Source of the DNA: Porphyromonadaceae bacterium UBA7555
GTDB taxonomy: Bacteria > Bacteroidota > Bacteroidia > Bacteroidales > Muribaculaceae
Reading direction: 5' to 3'
Length of the DNA: 64,000 nt
Assembly (NCBI GenBank): GCA_002478045.1
Contig: DLLT01000016.1
Coordinates: 1-64,000 of the forward strand
This document shows, piece after piece, positions 41,002-49,154 of the stretch (its first letter is position 1; every line of letters begins with the position of its first letter). The position numbers and the translations under genes were made by a program. The notes under the pieces were generated by a model. The model saw only the letters and a program-made list of their open reading frames with translations, was not told the DNA's origin and made no database searches.

Positions 41002-41073
41002 GCGCCCGTAGTTCAATGGATAGAATTATGGATTCCGGTTCCATCGATTGGGGTTCGACTCCCCACGGGCGTA
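41002..41073 (+). tRNA. tRNA-Arg (anticodon CCG)
   Basis: 72-nt cloverleaf: acceptor GCGCCCG/CGGGCGT with a terminal G-U pair, anticodon stem ATGGA/TCCAT, loop TTCCGGT with CCG, T-arm GGGGTTCGACTCCCC, discriminator A. CCA is not encoded. It reads CGG codons. Confidence 0.95.
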
Positions 41074-41161
41074 CAAGTTTGTTAGTACTATAATTTTTGG
41101 ACGTTGCTTGCAAGTGATTGCGGGCGACGTCAATGTTTTGTGAAATTATAAAATTAAGTAT

Positions 41162-41812
41162 ATGAAATACGTCTTAGCGATACTTCTTGCCTTCTGCGGC
41201 CTCACATCATGGGCCGAAGGTATATGGAACGATGTCTTCAATTGGGAGGCGTCCTTGACGCTTACTCCCCCGTACAGCCCGGCGACGGCCCAAAATCGTT
41301 CGGGCGCCACTATCGGCGGCGTTGAATTCAAAGGCAAATATAGTACTTTCACCATCGATGACAGCGCCGTCAAGGAGAAAAGCCAATCGGCACGCTTCTA
41401 CTTCGGCTACCTGACGCAGACCAACGAAATGCGTGCCTACGCAAGTAGCGTCATAACCGTTAAAGTTGCTGAAAATCAGTCCATACTCGGCATTGGCTTC
41501 GAGGGCGCCAAGGTCGGTGCCGATTACCTATACACCGAAACACCCGGAACATGGACGGACGGCGTGTGGACGCCTGCACAGCAAGGAGTGATCGAGGTCC
41601 GATTTGAAGTACTGGCCACCATCAACTGTACCAAGACCACCATCAACGGTACCGAATGGAACTCGGTAGACGATATAAGTATCAATGCCGAGGGCGAGAC
41701 AGTGTCTTGGACCGATATGCAAGGCCGCACGTACACCCATCGTCCCCAAGCTGCGGGCATATATATCTGCCGCTATGCCTCGGGTAAGGTGACGCGCTCG
41801 CTTATCAAATAA
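41162..41812 (+). CDS. Secreted beta-rich protein with a sorting-domain-like tail
   Basis: A 216-residue protein. The signal peptide is MKYVLAILLAFCGLTSWA. The mature region (about 20-165) is predicted beta, without enzymatic motifs. The last 40 residues read VSWTDMQGRTY, then AAGIYICRYASGKVTRSLIK, which matches the tail of type A sorting domains (GR...GIY...K/R basic end) used by the type IX secretion system. It could be a small exported surface protein; function unknown. It follows tRNA-Arg without a recognisable promoter box. Confidence 0.72.
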   Translation: MKYVLAILLAFCGLTSWAEGIWNDVFNWEASLTLTPPYSPATAQNRSGATIGGVEFKGKYSTFTIDDSAVKEKSQSARFYFGYLTQTNEMRAYASSVITVKVAENQSILGIGFEGAKVGADYLYTETPGTWTDGVWTPAQQGVIEVRFEVLATINCTKTTINGTEWNSVDDISINAEGETVSWTDMQGRTYTHRPQAAGIYICRYASGKVTRSLIK

Positions 41813-41930
41813 TAGTATTGCGCGGTGCGTAGATGTCGCGGATGACATCCGCGCATTGACGTGATGCCATTGTGTACGCGCATCCGTGAGGATGTCGGTA
41901 CGCAGAGGCCGCAGTGACGGCCAAAATCTT

Positions 41931-41978
41931 CCCCCCCCCTCTCATAGGTTACCAATACCCTCTTATAGGTTTCCAATA
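41931..41978. repeat. C9 tract followed by two 21-bp tandem copies
   Basis: Nine C residues at 41931-41939 run into two 21-bp units at 41937-41957 and 41958-41978 that differ at two positions (CCCTCTCATAGG against CCCTCTTATAGG). They lie upstream of the SulP gene start at 42011. Confidence 0.8.
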
Positions 41979-42010
41979 ATAGTACAAATTGTTTTAAGGT
42001 AAGAGTTTCT

Positions 42011-43744
42011 ATGAATTTTTCAGGTTCGATAGATTTTTCGCCGAAAATTGTTTCGGCACTGCGCCATTATTCGGCAGCACGTTTCAAGTCCGATCTCATC
42101 GCCGGCATCGTTGTCGGTATCGTGGCTCTGCCCCTGGCCATAGCCTTCGGCATCGCTTCCGGCGTCAGCCCTACGGTCGGGCTGACTACCGCCATTATCG
42201 GCGGCTTCATAGTCTCGGCTTTGGGCGGCAACTCCGTACAAATCGGCGGTCCTACCGGCGCGTTTATCATTATAGTATATAGCATTATCCGGCAATACGG
42301 ACTTGAGGGTCTCGGCGTGGCAACCTTTATGGCCGGAGCTATGCTCGTTGGTATGGGCCTATTCCATTTGGGCACGGTCATCAAGTTTATACCTTATCCC
42401 ATAGTCGTAGGCTTCACCGCAGGCATCGCTCTGACGATATTCTCTACGCAGATCAGCGATTTCTTAGGCCTCGGACTGACGGATGTCCCCGGCGCCTTTA
42501 TCAGCAAATGGGGCGTGTACTTCGAACATCTCGGCGATATATCGTGGCCGACGTTTGCCGTGGGTGTCGTTTCGTTGGCCATAATAGTGCTGACGCCCCG
42601 TATCTCCAAGCGTCTACCCGGTGCACTTATGGCCATAGTCGTTGTTACGGCAGGCGTTGCCTTCCTGCACAGCATCTTCCCCGACTTTGCCGTCGAGACC
42701 ATCGGTGACCGTTTCGGCGATATGGAGACTGACCTTCCGACGCCGCATACCTTCGCGTGGGATATGGACGTAATCAACAACCTTATGCCGTGGGCCTTCA
42801 CCATCGCCGTGCTCGCCGCCATAGAGTCACTGCTGTCCGCCACCGTGGCCGACGGCGTCACCGGCAGCCATACCAATTCCAATACCGAGCTTATCGGTCA
42901 GGGCGCGGCCAATATGGTAGTGCCTTTCTTCGGCGGCATCCCCGTCACAGGCGCCATAGCCCGCACTATGACCAATATCAGCAACGGCGGACGTACGCCC
43001 GTGGCCGGAGTCATACACGCCGCCGTACTGCTGCTTATATTCCTGTTTGCCATGCCGCTTATCAACCATGTCCCTATGGCCTGTCTGGCAGCAGTGCTGA
43101 TAGTAGTGGCATACAATATGAGCGGCTGGCGCACGTTGGTGGCCATATTCCACACCCATCGCAGCGACATCTCCGTGCTGCTTGTGACATTCTTCCTGAC
43201 GGTAATCTTTGATCTGACCATCGCTATCGAGTTCGGCCTGCTGCTTGCTATAATCCTCTTCCTGCGTCGCGTAACCCAAAACACCCAAATCAAGGTGTAT
43301 AGCGACCGCCTGGATGTGGCCGAAGGCACGGACTTGTCGCAGCATGAGGTGCTTGACGTGGCTCGCGGTGTCAGTGTCTATGAGATTGATGGCCCGTTCT
43401 TCTTCGGTGTAGCCACCAAATTCGATGAGGTGATGCGTTCCACTACCGGCAACCTCAAGCCCAAAGTACGCATTATACGTATGCGCAAAGTCTCATTCAT
43501 TGATGCCACGGGCCTGCACAACCTCGAAATTCTGATCAAATCATCGCAGCGCGAAGGTATACATATCGTACTTTCAGGCGTCAATGAAGGTGTCCGGCAT
43601 TCGCTGGAGCAAGCCGGCATCGATACTCTTATCGGGCAAGACAAAGTCTGCGACCATATCACCAAAGCTGTCGCTATGGCCAATAGAATAGTGGCCGAGC
43701 TTGCCGAGTGCGAAGAAAAACATAAAAAATATGAACGTGATTAA
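42011..43744 (+). CDS. SulP-family anion transporter with STAS domain
   Basis: A 577-residue inner-membrane transporter of the SulP (SLC26) family, which carries sulfate, bicarbonate or other anions. The transmembrane part (about 20-420) includes the signature GIASGVSPTVGLTTAIIGGFIVSALGG and QIGGPTGAFI. The cytoplasmic STAS domain (about 440-560) includes ISVYEIDGPFFFGVATKF and VIRMRKVSFIDATGLHNLE. No carbonic anhydrase or sulfate-assimilation gene is adjacent to settle the substrate. The leader carries a C9 tract and a 21-bp tandem repeat. Confidence 0.93.
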   Translation: MNFSGSIDFSPKIVSALRHYSAARFKSDLIAGIVVGIVALPLAIAFGIASGVSPTVGLTTAIIGGFIVSALGGNSVQIGGPTGAFIIIVYSIIRQYGLEGLGVATFMAGAMLVGMGLFHLGTVIKFIPYPIVVGFTAGIALTIFSTQISDFLGLGLTDVPGAFISKWGVYFEHLGDISWPTFAVGVVSLAIIVLTPRISKRLPGALMAIVVVTAGVAFLHSIFPDFAVETIGDRFGDMETDLPTPHTFAWDMDVINNLMPWAFTIAVLAAIESLLSATVADGVTGSHTNSNTELIGQGAANMVVPFFGGIPVTGAIARTMTNISNGGRTPVAGVIHAAVLLLIFLFAMPLINHVPMACLAAVLIVVAYNMSGWRTLVAIFHTHRSDISVLLVTFFLTVIFDLTIAIEFGLLLAIILFLRRVTQNTQIKVYSDRLDVAEGTDLSQHEVLDVARGVSVYEIDGPFFFGVATKFDEVMRSTTGNLKPKVRIIRMRKVSFIDATGLHNLEILIKSSQREGIHIVLSGVNEGVRHSLEQAGIDTLIGQDKVCDHITKAVAMANRIVAELAECEEKHKKYERD

Positions 43745-43866
43745 ACCTTTGGTAAAGAGCTGAGCAATAAAAAGATAACTCCTAATTTCAAGCCTCGTTA
43801 ACAATATTTTGCATAGAAAATCCTCAAAAAATTTGGAAAATGTTTGGTTGTATCGGGGAAAGGCTA

Positions 43867-43874
43867 TACCTTTG
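43867..43874 (+). promoter_or_regulatory. -7 promoter box for the small lipoprotein gene
   Basis: TACCTTTG matches TAnnTTTG, about 50 bp before the ATG at 43924. Confidence 0.7.
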
Positions 43875-43923
43875 CTGTGTTTTTGAAGCAAACATATTAA
43901 TTAATATCTAATCTTTAAACAAA

Positions 43924-44106
43924 ATGAAAAAGTTAGTTCTCCTTCTCGCTGTTGCTTTCAGCGTATCTATGTTCTCCTGCGGTAAAGGTGAAAAAGCTGC
44001 TGCTACCGATTCCGATAGCGTGAAAGCTCCTGAAACTGCTGTTGTTGACACCCCCGCTGTTGCTGACACTGCTGCTACTGTTGACACAGCTGCTGTTGTT
44101 AAATAA
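43924..44106 (+). CDS. Very small Ala/Thr/Asp/Val-rich lipoprotein
   Basis: A 60-residue precursor. The signal peptide is strong and ends MFSC with Cys19 as lipidation site, leaving about 42 mature residues built almost only from A, D, T, V and P, with repeats such as DTPAVADTAATVDTAA. No fold is expected. Its own promoter, short A-rich leader, efficient codons (GCT, GTT, AAA) and a perfect terminator point to high expression. It may be an abundant outer-membrane or surface lipoprotein analogous in size to Braun-type lipoproteins; this is inference. Confidence 0.82.
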   Translation: MKKLVLLLAVAFSVSMFSCGKGEKAAATDSDSVKAPETAVVDTPAVADTAATVDTAAVVK

Positions 44107-44135
44107 TCTGACATAGATCGAAGCAACATAAAAAA

Positions 44136-44167
44136 GGAGGGCCGCGCATGCGCGACTCTCTTTTTTT
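44136..44167 (+). terminator. Terminator after the small lipoprotein gene
   Basis: A GC-rich hairpin with the palindromic CGCGCATGCGCG core and flanking GGAG/CTC pairs, followed by eight T residues. Confidence 0.88.
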
Positions 44168-44381
44168 GTTGTGTACTTACAGTTGCACCGCTTGGCCGTA
44201 ATGCAATGAGATACGTCACGATGCAAAAATCGTCTGAATGAATTTACTTTTTGCTCTACAACGTATTTAAGGATAGAGACGGAAATGCCGGGTGCTCGGT
44301 GGCTTACGCTTAGGCACACGGTCGTCCCGGTCAAACTTGGCAGAACAAATAGTGTCACGCTAAAAGAAATTCAATACAAAT

Positions 44382-44585
44382 ATGTGGATTTGGGTAATTA
44401 TCATTGCCTGCGTCATAGGCGGACTTATCGGATATATAACATCTGACGGCAAAAATGCCGGCTCGGACGCTGCCGGGGGTGCTTTTGCCGGAGGCTGTAT
44501 GGCCGCCGGATGCCTGTTGCGCATCGCGTTTATCGCGCTTGGCATAATGTTTATTCTCTGGCTTTTCGGTTTTCTATTCGAGTGA
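44382..44585 (+). CDS. Small membrane protein
   Basis: A 67-residue protein with two hydrophobic segments (about 1-19 and 44-66) joined by a Gly/Ala/Cys-rich loop (GSDAAGGAFAGGCMAAGC). No family is recognised with confidence; such glycine-rich two-helix proteins are often annotated as uncharacterised. It has no promoter box that I can see but is followed by a long hairpin terminator, which supports it as a real transcription unit. There is a run of about 275 bp before it that includes no other gene. Confidence 0.6.
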   Translation: MWIWVIIIACVIGGLIGYITSDGKNAGSDAAGGAFAGGCMAAGCLLRIAFIALGIMFILWLFGFLFE

Positions 44586-44598
44586 CAGATACGCAGAT

Positions 44599-44636
44599 AC
44601 AAAAGGCGGAGTCGCAATTGCGATTCCGCCTTTTGT
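44599..44636 (+). terminator. Near-perfect palindromic terminator
   Basis: The arms ACAAAAGGCGGAGTCGCAA and TTGCGATTCCGCCTTTTGT form a hairpin of about 19 bp with one G-U pair and no loop nucleotides to speak of; A/T-rich ends make it suitable in both directions. Confidence 0.85.
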
Positions 44637-44737
44637 GTATAGTAGTGTAGGCTCGTTATTTGCGTGCGTTCGATAGCATATGCTCGGGGGTAGCCCAAGT
44701 CGATGGTTGCTGTACGTTCGGACGATTTGGCTGTGTG

Positions 44738-45031
44738 TCAGCAGTTATAGTCCACGCAGGCGCGTAGTTCCTTGTGTCCGGCCAGAAGTCCGGCGGCGGC
44801 AACGTGTGCCGGATGCTTGGCGTACGTCTCCACATCGGCCATAGTGGGGACTATGGCTGTGAGTACGACGTCCCAATCCTCGCCGGGGTTTTCGTTGAGG
44901 CCGACTTCGATGGATTGAAGTACTTCGATTTGTGCCGGAAGGTCGCGTAGCGCCTCTGCAAATTTCTCGGCTACGGCGCGGCGAGTGGCTGCATCGCCCG
45001 TGAGCTTGAACATTACAATGTGTTTAACCAT
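44738..45031 (-). CDS. Dabb-domain (stress-responsive alpha/beta barrel) protein
   Basis: A 97-residue protein with the Dabb ferredoxin-like fold: MVKHIVMFKL first strand, AEKFAEALRDLPAQIEVLQSIEVG helix and strand, and the DVVLTAIVPTMADVETYAKHPAHV region. Proteins of this family dimerise into a barrel; a few are enzymes, many are unassigned. The ATG at 45031 starts the conserved first strand; the longer upstream frame is not conserved in character. It is the last gene of the aroE-comEC-Dabb run. Confidence 0.85.
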   Translation of the reverse strand: MVKHIVMFKLTGDAATRRAVAEKFAEALRDLPAQIEVLQSIEVGLNENPGEDWDVVLTAIVPTMADVETYAKHPAHVAAAGLLAGHKELRACVDYNC

Positions 45032-45060
45032 AAAATTGTGCTTATATAGTTGATAATAAA

Positions 45061-47250
45061 TTAATTCGATTCTATATGTAAAGCGATGCCGCCTTCGCGA
45101 CGTATGTCTCGATAGGGTATGCCGACTGAGTCCATATATGCCGAAAAGCGTCGCCTGCGAGTATAGTGGACGGACGGACCGATGATGACCGTATCGGCAT
45201 ACGGTGTTATCTTTCGGATGTCGTCCTTGAAACTGCGGCACACCAGCGCATATTCGCAGCGCTCGTCAGGTTGGACAAGCGAGTCGCTGTTGACCAATAA
45301 AATACGATGTTCCCCACAGGTGAGTACATCGCCCGAGCGCTTGAAATGTCGGCGTGTAAAGTCGCCGGGGAGCAAAGTCATTTCGGCATTGGACGTGCGC
45401 CGAAGCAGCATATCGCGATAGCGTTGCTGTCTTGAGGTGCGGATATTGGCTGCATTGATGCCGGTGGCGTCAGTGACGAGGAAAACGCTGTCCTTATCAG
45501 CCAGAAGGATGTCCGTCGAAGTGCCTCCGGCGAGGATGTAGGCGTCTATGGACACACGGCTGCGGTCAAAGTATGACGATAGCATAATGAGAATACATAT
45601 ACAGCATAATATGCTGATGCGCAGAATACTGCGCGGCCGATACAATAGCGCGAAAAATGCCGTTACAGCTGCCAGACAGCAGACAATAGTCCATGCCGAC
45701 GGGTATGTGTGGACTACTCCGGCATCGCCGCCGAAGGCCTTGGCCGAAAACTCGATAAAATCGTACAATCGTTCGCAGACATACGTCAATGTCCCATGTT
45801 CTATGCCTGCCGGTGTGGCTATGGCCAATAGTATGCCGCAAAGCATTAAAGGCGCTACTGCTATGGATGCCAGTAAGTTGGCCGGTAGAAAATATAGCGG
45901 GAATGTGTGGAAATAGGCCATTGCCGGGATGGCCGTGGCGGCCATTGCTGCCACGGGTACAATGATGATAAGCAGCATTTTTTTGATCCAAGGATGCTGT
46001 ATTCTGTAATCATTGACGGCTCGAAGGGCCACGGTGATGCCTAAGACAGCAAATACGGACATCTGAAATCCCGGAGCAAATAGCCATAAAGGATTTATAA
46101 CCAGCCATAAAAACACGGCTACGCAAAGGCTGTTGTACACATTGGCGCGTCTTTGGAAGATGGCAGATATGCACAATACAGCCGCCATACAGGCTGCGCG
46201 CACCACCGATGGTGTCATTCCGGCAAAGGCTGCGTAGGCAAACGTGGCTACGATGAGCAATATGTAATATACTCGGTATCCGTATTTTGTGGGTCGCATC
46301 CATGATAGGCCGATAGATATGAACATTACGATTATCCCGATATGTAATCCGCTGAGTGCCAATAGATGCGCAAGTCCGGAGGTGCGGAAAGCCTCGTCTG
46401 TGTCCGGCATCAGGTACGAGTCATCGCCGACGATGACTGCCGTGAGGAAGGCGGACGCATCGCTGCTCACGCCCGAGTCGATGATGGCGTTGGTGGTTGC
46501 GGCGCGTGCCTTGTGCAAGGCGTTGTCTACCATATTGTCCGTAGATTTGCGTACCAACCTTATTTCGTCTTTAGGTAGCCAAAATGTCGAGTTGGCGCCT
46601 TGCAGATACAAGTATCGGTTATAATCGGCGGCATCCGGGACGATGTCTTTTGTGCGTGCATCGTGTAATATGCCGATAGCGCTCACGATGTCTCCCGGCC
46701 GATAGGTGTATATACCGTTGTCATACAGTACGGTACGAAACTTTTCGGAGAATGATCTGTTCTTCGTGACGTATTCCGTGCCGGAAGATGCCGTGACATC
46801 GGTCGCCTTGGCTTTTGTGCTGTCAATTCGAGCTTTTGTGCTGTCGGTCTTGGCATCAACGTTGGCTTTAGTTTTGACTTTAGACTTTACATTCTTGACT
46901 TCGGAGTATTGCGTCACTTCAATGACGTAGCGGGTGCGGTCCGTTCCCGGTTCGGCTTTGACCACTTCGCCGATAATTCGGACTTTTGTGCCGTCGAGGG
47001 AGGGCGGCAGCGGATTGGGCAGCGCCGAGTCGCAGCAAATATACCCTGTCATCGCCAGTCCAATGGCTGCGGCGGGCAAAATGCGGCCTAATGCCGCGAA
47101 AAATACGGTAATTGCGGCCATAGTCACGATGCCCCATAGCGGCATGGGTGTAAACCGAGCCATGGTGATGCCTAAGGCGAAGGCCACGGCCGGTATTAAG
47201 GCCGGATGCGCCATGCAATGTTCGTGTAGAGACTGTGACCGGAGGCGCAT
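45061..47250 (-). CDS. comEC: ComEC/Rec2-family DNA-uptake channel protein
   Basis: A 729-residue inner-membrane protein. The N-terminal part has a soluble DUF4131-like domain, then the competence domain with LLALSGLHIGIIVMF and several helices, forming the channel for single-stranded DNA import. The C-terminal 150 residues are soluble but lack the HxHxDH metal site of the beta-lactamase-like domain found in longer ComEC proteins. Residues about 118-157 are a Lys/Thr/Ser-rich low-complexity insert with three 7-residue repeats (KTDSTKA, RIDSTKA, KATDVTA). The start may be 47250 or the ATG at 47214. Whether it supports natural competence here is unknown. Confidence 0.9.
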   Translation of the reverse strand: MRLRSQSLHEHCMAHPALIPAVAFALGITMARFTPMPLWGIVTMAAITVFFAALGRILPAAAIGLAMTGYICCDSALPNPLPPSLDGTKVRIIGEVVKAEPGTDRTRYVIEVTQYSEVKNVKSKVKTKANVDAKTDSTKARIDSTKAKATDVTASSGTEYVTKNRSFSEKFRTVLYDNGIYTYRPGDIVSAIGILHDARTKDIVPDAADYNRYLYLQGANSTFWLPKDEIRLVRKSTDNMVDNALHKARAATTNAIIDSGVSSDASAFLTAVIVGDDSYLMPDTDEAFRTSGLAHLLALSGLHIGIIVMFISIGLSWMRPTKYGYRVYYILLIVATFAYAAFAGMTPSVVRAACMAAVLCISAIFQRRANVYNSLCVAVFLWLVINPLWLFAPGFQMSVFAVLGITVALRAVNDYRIQHPWIKKMLLIIIVPVAAMAATAIPAMAYFHTFPLYFLPANLLASIAVAPLMLCGILLAIATPAGIEHGTLTYVCERLYDFIEFSAKAFGGDAGVVHTYPSAWTIVCCLAAVTAFFALLYRPRSILRISILCCICILIMLSSYFDRSRVSIDAYILAGGTSTDILLADKDSVFLVTDATGINAANIRTSRQQRYRDMLLRRTSNAEMTLLPGDFTRRHFKRSGDVLTCGEHRILLVNSDSLVQPDERCEYALVCRSFKDDIRKITPYADTVIIGPSVHYTRRRRFSAYMDSVGIPYRDIRREGGIALHIESN

Positions 47251-47316
47251 TTCCTTCCAAATATCAGATGTTGAGTTGCTTGGCGTCGTGCCGCATTGTT
47301 CGAGGCAAGGCTGCTG

Positions 47317-48084
47317 TTAGTTGGAACGATGCCACATTTCCCATGCCGCAAAGGCCTGTAGAAGCAACATTTCGAGCCCGTTTTTGACCGTGGCGTCTTG
47401 TGCGGCACATCGCTGCATGAACAGGGTGACATCCGGATTGTATATCAAATCGAAGCACACGTGATTTTCGGTTACCAGCCGATAAGGGATGTCGGGACAG
47501 GCATCTACGTGCGGATACATGCCAAGCGGCGTTGTATTGACGATGACCGTATGGGAGGCCATCACGCCTTCATCGAGGTCTGCGTAGGTGATTACGCCCG
47601 GCCGCGGCGAGCGCGATACAAGTGTCCCGACAATGCCGAGTTGTGCCAATCCGGCCATGACGGCGTGTGAGGCGCCGCCTGTGCCGAGTACCAGGGCGTG
47701 AGTATGTTTTTTGCTCGTCAATAGCGGCGATATTGAGTCGGTGAAGCCGATTATGTCGCTGTTGAAGCCCTTGAGACGGACGTGTCCGGAGGTGTCGCGG
47801 GTGACGCGTATGACATTGACGGCATCTATCGCACGAGCTGTGGGATCGATGTCGTCCAAATAGGGGATGACGGCCTGCTTGTAAGGAATGGTGACGTTGA
47901 GACCGCGAAGTGTCGGATGTGAGGTTACGATTTCGGGCAATTCCGTGATGGATGGAATTTCGAAATTGATGTATTCGGCATCTATGCCCTCTCCGACAAA
48001 TTTTTTGTTGAAAAAACTTCGAGAAAACGAGTGCCCGAGCGGGTAGCCGATAAGTCCGTACAATTCTTTTTCGGAAGATGCCAT
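47317..48084 (-). CDS. aroE: Shikimate dehydrogenase
   Basis: Reduces 3-dehydroshikimate to shikimate with NADPH, on the path to aromatic amino acids. The 255-residue protein has an altered shikimate-binding HSFSRSFFN (usually HSxSPxxHN), the catalytic Lys69 in NVTIPYK and Asp110 in GFNSD, and the nucleotide-binding loop LGTGGASHAVM. It has its own promoter and is followed at 66 bp by comEC. The slight deviation in the first motif is common in Bacteroidota. Confidence 0.92.
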   Translation of the reverse strand: MASSEKELYGLIGYPLGHSFSRSFFNKKFVGEGIDAEYINFEIPSITELPEIVTSHPTLRGLNVTIPYKQAVIPYLDDIDPTARAIDAVNVIRVTRDTSGHVRLKGFNSDIIGFTDSISPLLTSKKHTHALVLGTGGASHAVMAGLAQLGIVGTLVSRSPRPGVITYADLDEGVMASHTVIVNTTPLGMYPHVDACPDIPYRLVTENHVCFDLIYNPDVTLFMQRCAAQDATVKNGLEMLLLQAFAAWEMWHRSN

Positions 48085-48111
48085 AAATGTCGTTGTTGGT
48101 TAAGTCTCGAA

Positions 48112-48119
48112 CAAAGGTA
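48112..48119 (-). promoter_or_regulatory. -7 promoter box for aroE-comEC-Dabb
   Basis: Minus strand TACCTTTG matches TAnnTTTG, about 28 bp upstream of the aroE ATG. Confidence 0.65.
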
Positions 48120-48126
48120 AGCATAA

Positions 48127-48166
48127 ATCGCGGAAAAAGCAGCGTTTTGTGTGCTTTTTCCGCGAT
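48127..48166 (-). terminator. Hairpin after the META lipoprotein gene
   Basis: A perfect 15-bp stem with ATCGCGGAAAAAGCA and its complement around a 10-nt loop, between the META gene stop and the aroE promoter. Confidence 0.75.
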
Positions 48167-48192
48167 GCGAAGCTGTAAATATGCGGGTCGGT

Positions 48193-49050
48193 TTACATAT
48201 CGTCTTTGGGGGCGCGTTTCAGCGTCAGCAGGGTTTTGCCCTTGCGGTCGATGAGCAGAACCTTGTCGCTGCCGCCGTGTATGGCGGTGGTGGTTTGTTC
48301 GAGGGCTACAAGCATTTTGCGCTCGCGGTCGCCGTTGGGGCAGGCCATACGGGTGACGCCCATATTGGTGAAATTGATGGAGTTGGCTGTTGCCGGATCC
48401 ATAGAGATGTCCCCGTTGAAGTAGTTGCAGCCCGAGTTGCCGTGGACTTTTTTCTCGGAGATGTCAAAGAAGATATTGACGCCTTCATCGTCCACGTCCT
48501 CGTCGCCTATTTTGGCCACGAGCCATTCGCCGTTGAGGAAGTCCATATTGTGACGACGCAGCGTCAGCAGCTTATGGCCGGTGCCATCGCTGATGTACAG
48601 GTAGGACTCGTTGCCGATGTCCTTGATGGAGATGTGGAGTTTTTCGTCTTCGCGCAATGCGTAGTTGATGTCCCCGTCATAGGATATTTCAGGGCACAGG
48701 CGCTGGGTGCACAGCACGTGCGACAGGACGATGGTTGAGCCTTCGACGCGGTAGTCGCCGTTGAGGACATTGCAGCCGTTGAAGGCATAGAAGCGTAATT
48801 CTGCCGGCGAGAAGTTGATGTACGGCATATTTTCGTCTTGATGGATGTCTGTGGTGCCCACCTTGATTATAGTCCATTCGCCGATAAGGGATTTGCCGAT
48901 ATCTTCGCCCGGTGCTACGACCGAGGGTTGACGGGTTACAATCTCGTTGGCGGGAGTGGAGGTGGAGGGGCGAGATGCGGCGGAGCATCCGCCCAGTGTC
49001 GTCGAAACCGCGATAGCGGCAAAAAAATATTTGATAGCGTTCATAATCAT
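48193..49050 (-). CDS. Lipoprotein with two META domains
   Basis: A 285-residue lipoprotein; the signal peptide ends LGGCS. Two tandem META domains follow (about 55-160 and 170-280), the second with the typical NSGCNYFNGD and MACP pattern and the first with FNGCNVLNGD. META domains resemble HslJ and are found in envelope or secreted proteins, sometimes linked to stress or protease inhibition; a specific function is not established. The ATG at 49050 (MIMNAIKYFF) or at 49044 are both plausible. The leader holds an 11-G tract. Confidence 0.85.
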   Translation of the reverse strand: MIMNAIKYFFAAIAVSTTLGGCSAASRPSTSTPANEIVTRQPSVVAPGEDIGKSLIGEWTIIKVGTTDIHQDENMPYINFSPAELRFYAFNGCNVLNGDYRVEGSTIVLSHVLCTQRLCPEISYDGDINYALREDEKLHISIKDIGNESYLYISDGTGHKLLTLRRHNMDFLNGEWLVAKIGDEDVDDEGVNIFFDISEKKVHGNSGCNYFNGDISMDPATANSINFTNMGVTRMACPNGDRERKMLVALEQTTTAIHGGSDKVLLIDRKGKTLLTLKRAPKDDM

Positions 49051-49086
49051 ATTGTTGTCTTGTGTGTGCAAGTCGTCGTATTATCC

Positions 49087-49097
49087 GGGGGGGGGGG
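49087..49097. repeat. Homopolymeric G11 tract in the META gene leader
   Basis: Eleven G residues, 37 bp upstream of the ATG at 49050 (C11 on the coding strand). A near-consensus -7 box (AACCTTTG on the minus strand) is at 49148-49155, so the tract would lie in the transcribed leader. Confidence 0.75.
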
Positions 49098-49154
49098 ATC
49101 GTTGTATTGTGTATATGTCTTTATGCTAATAGGACTATGTATGGGCGCAAAGGT

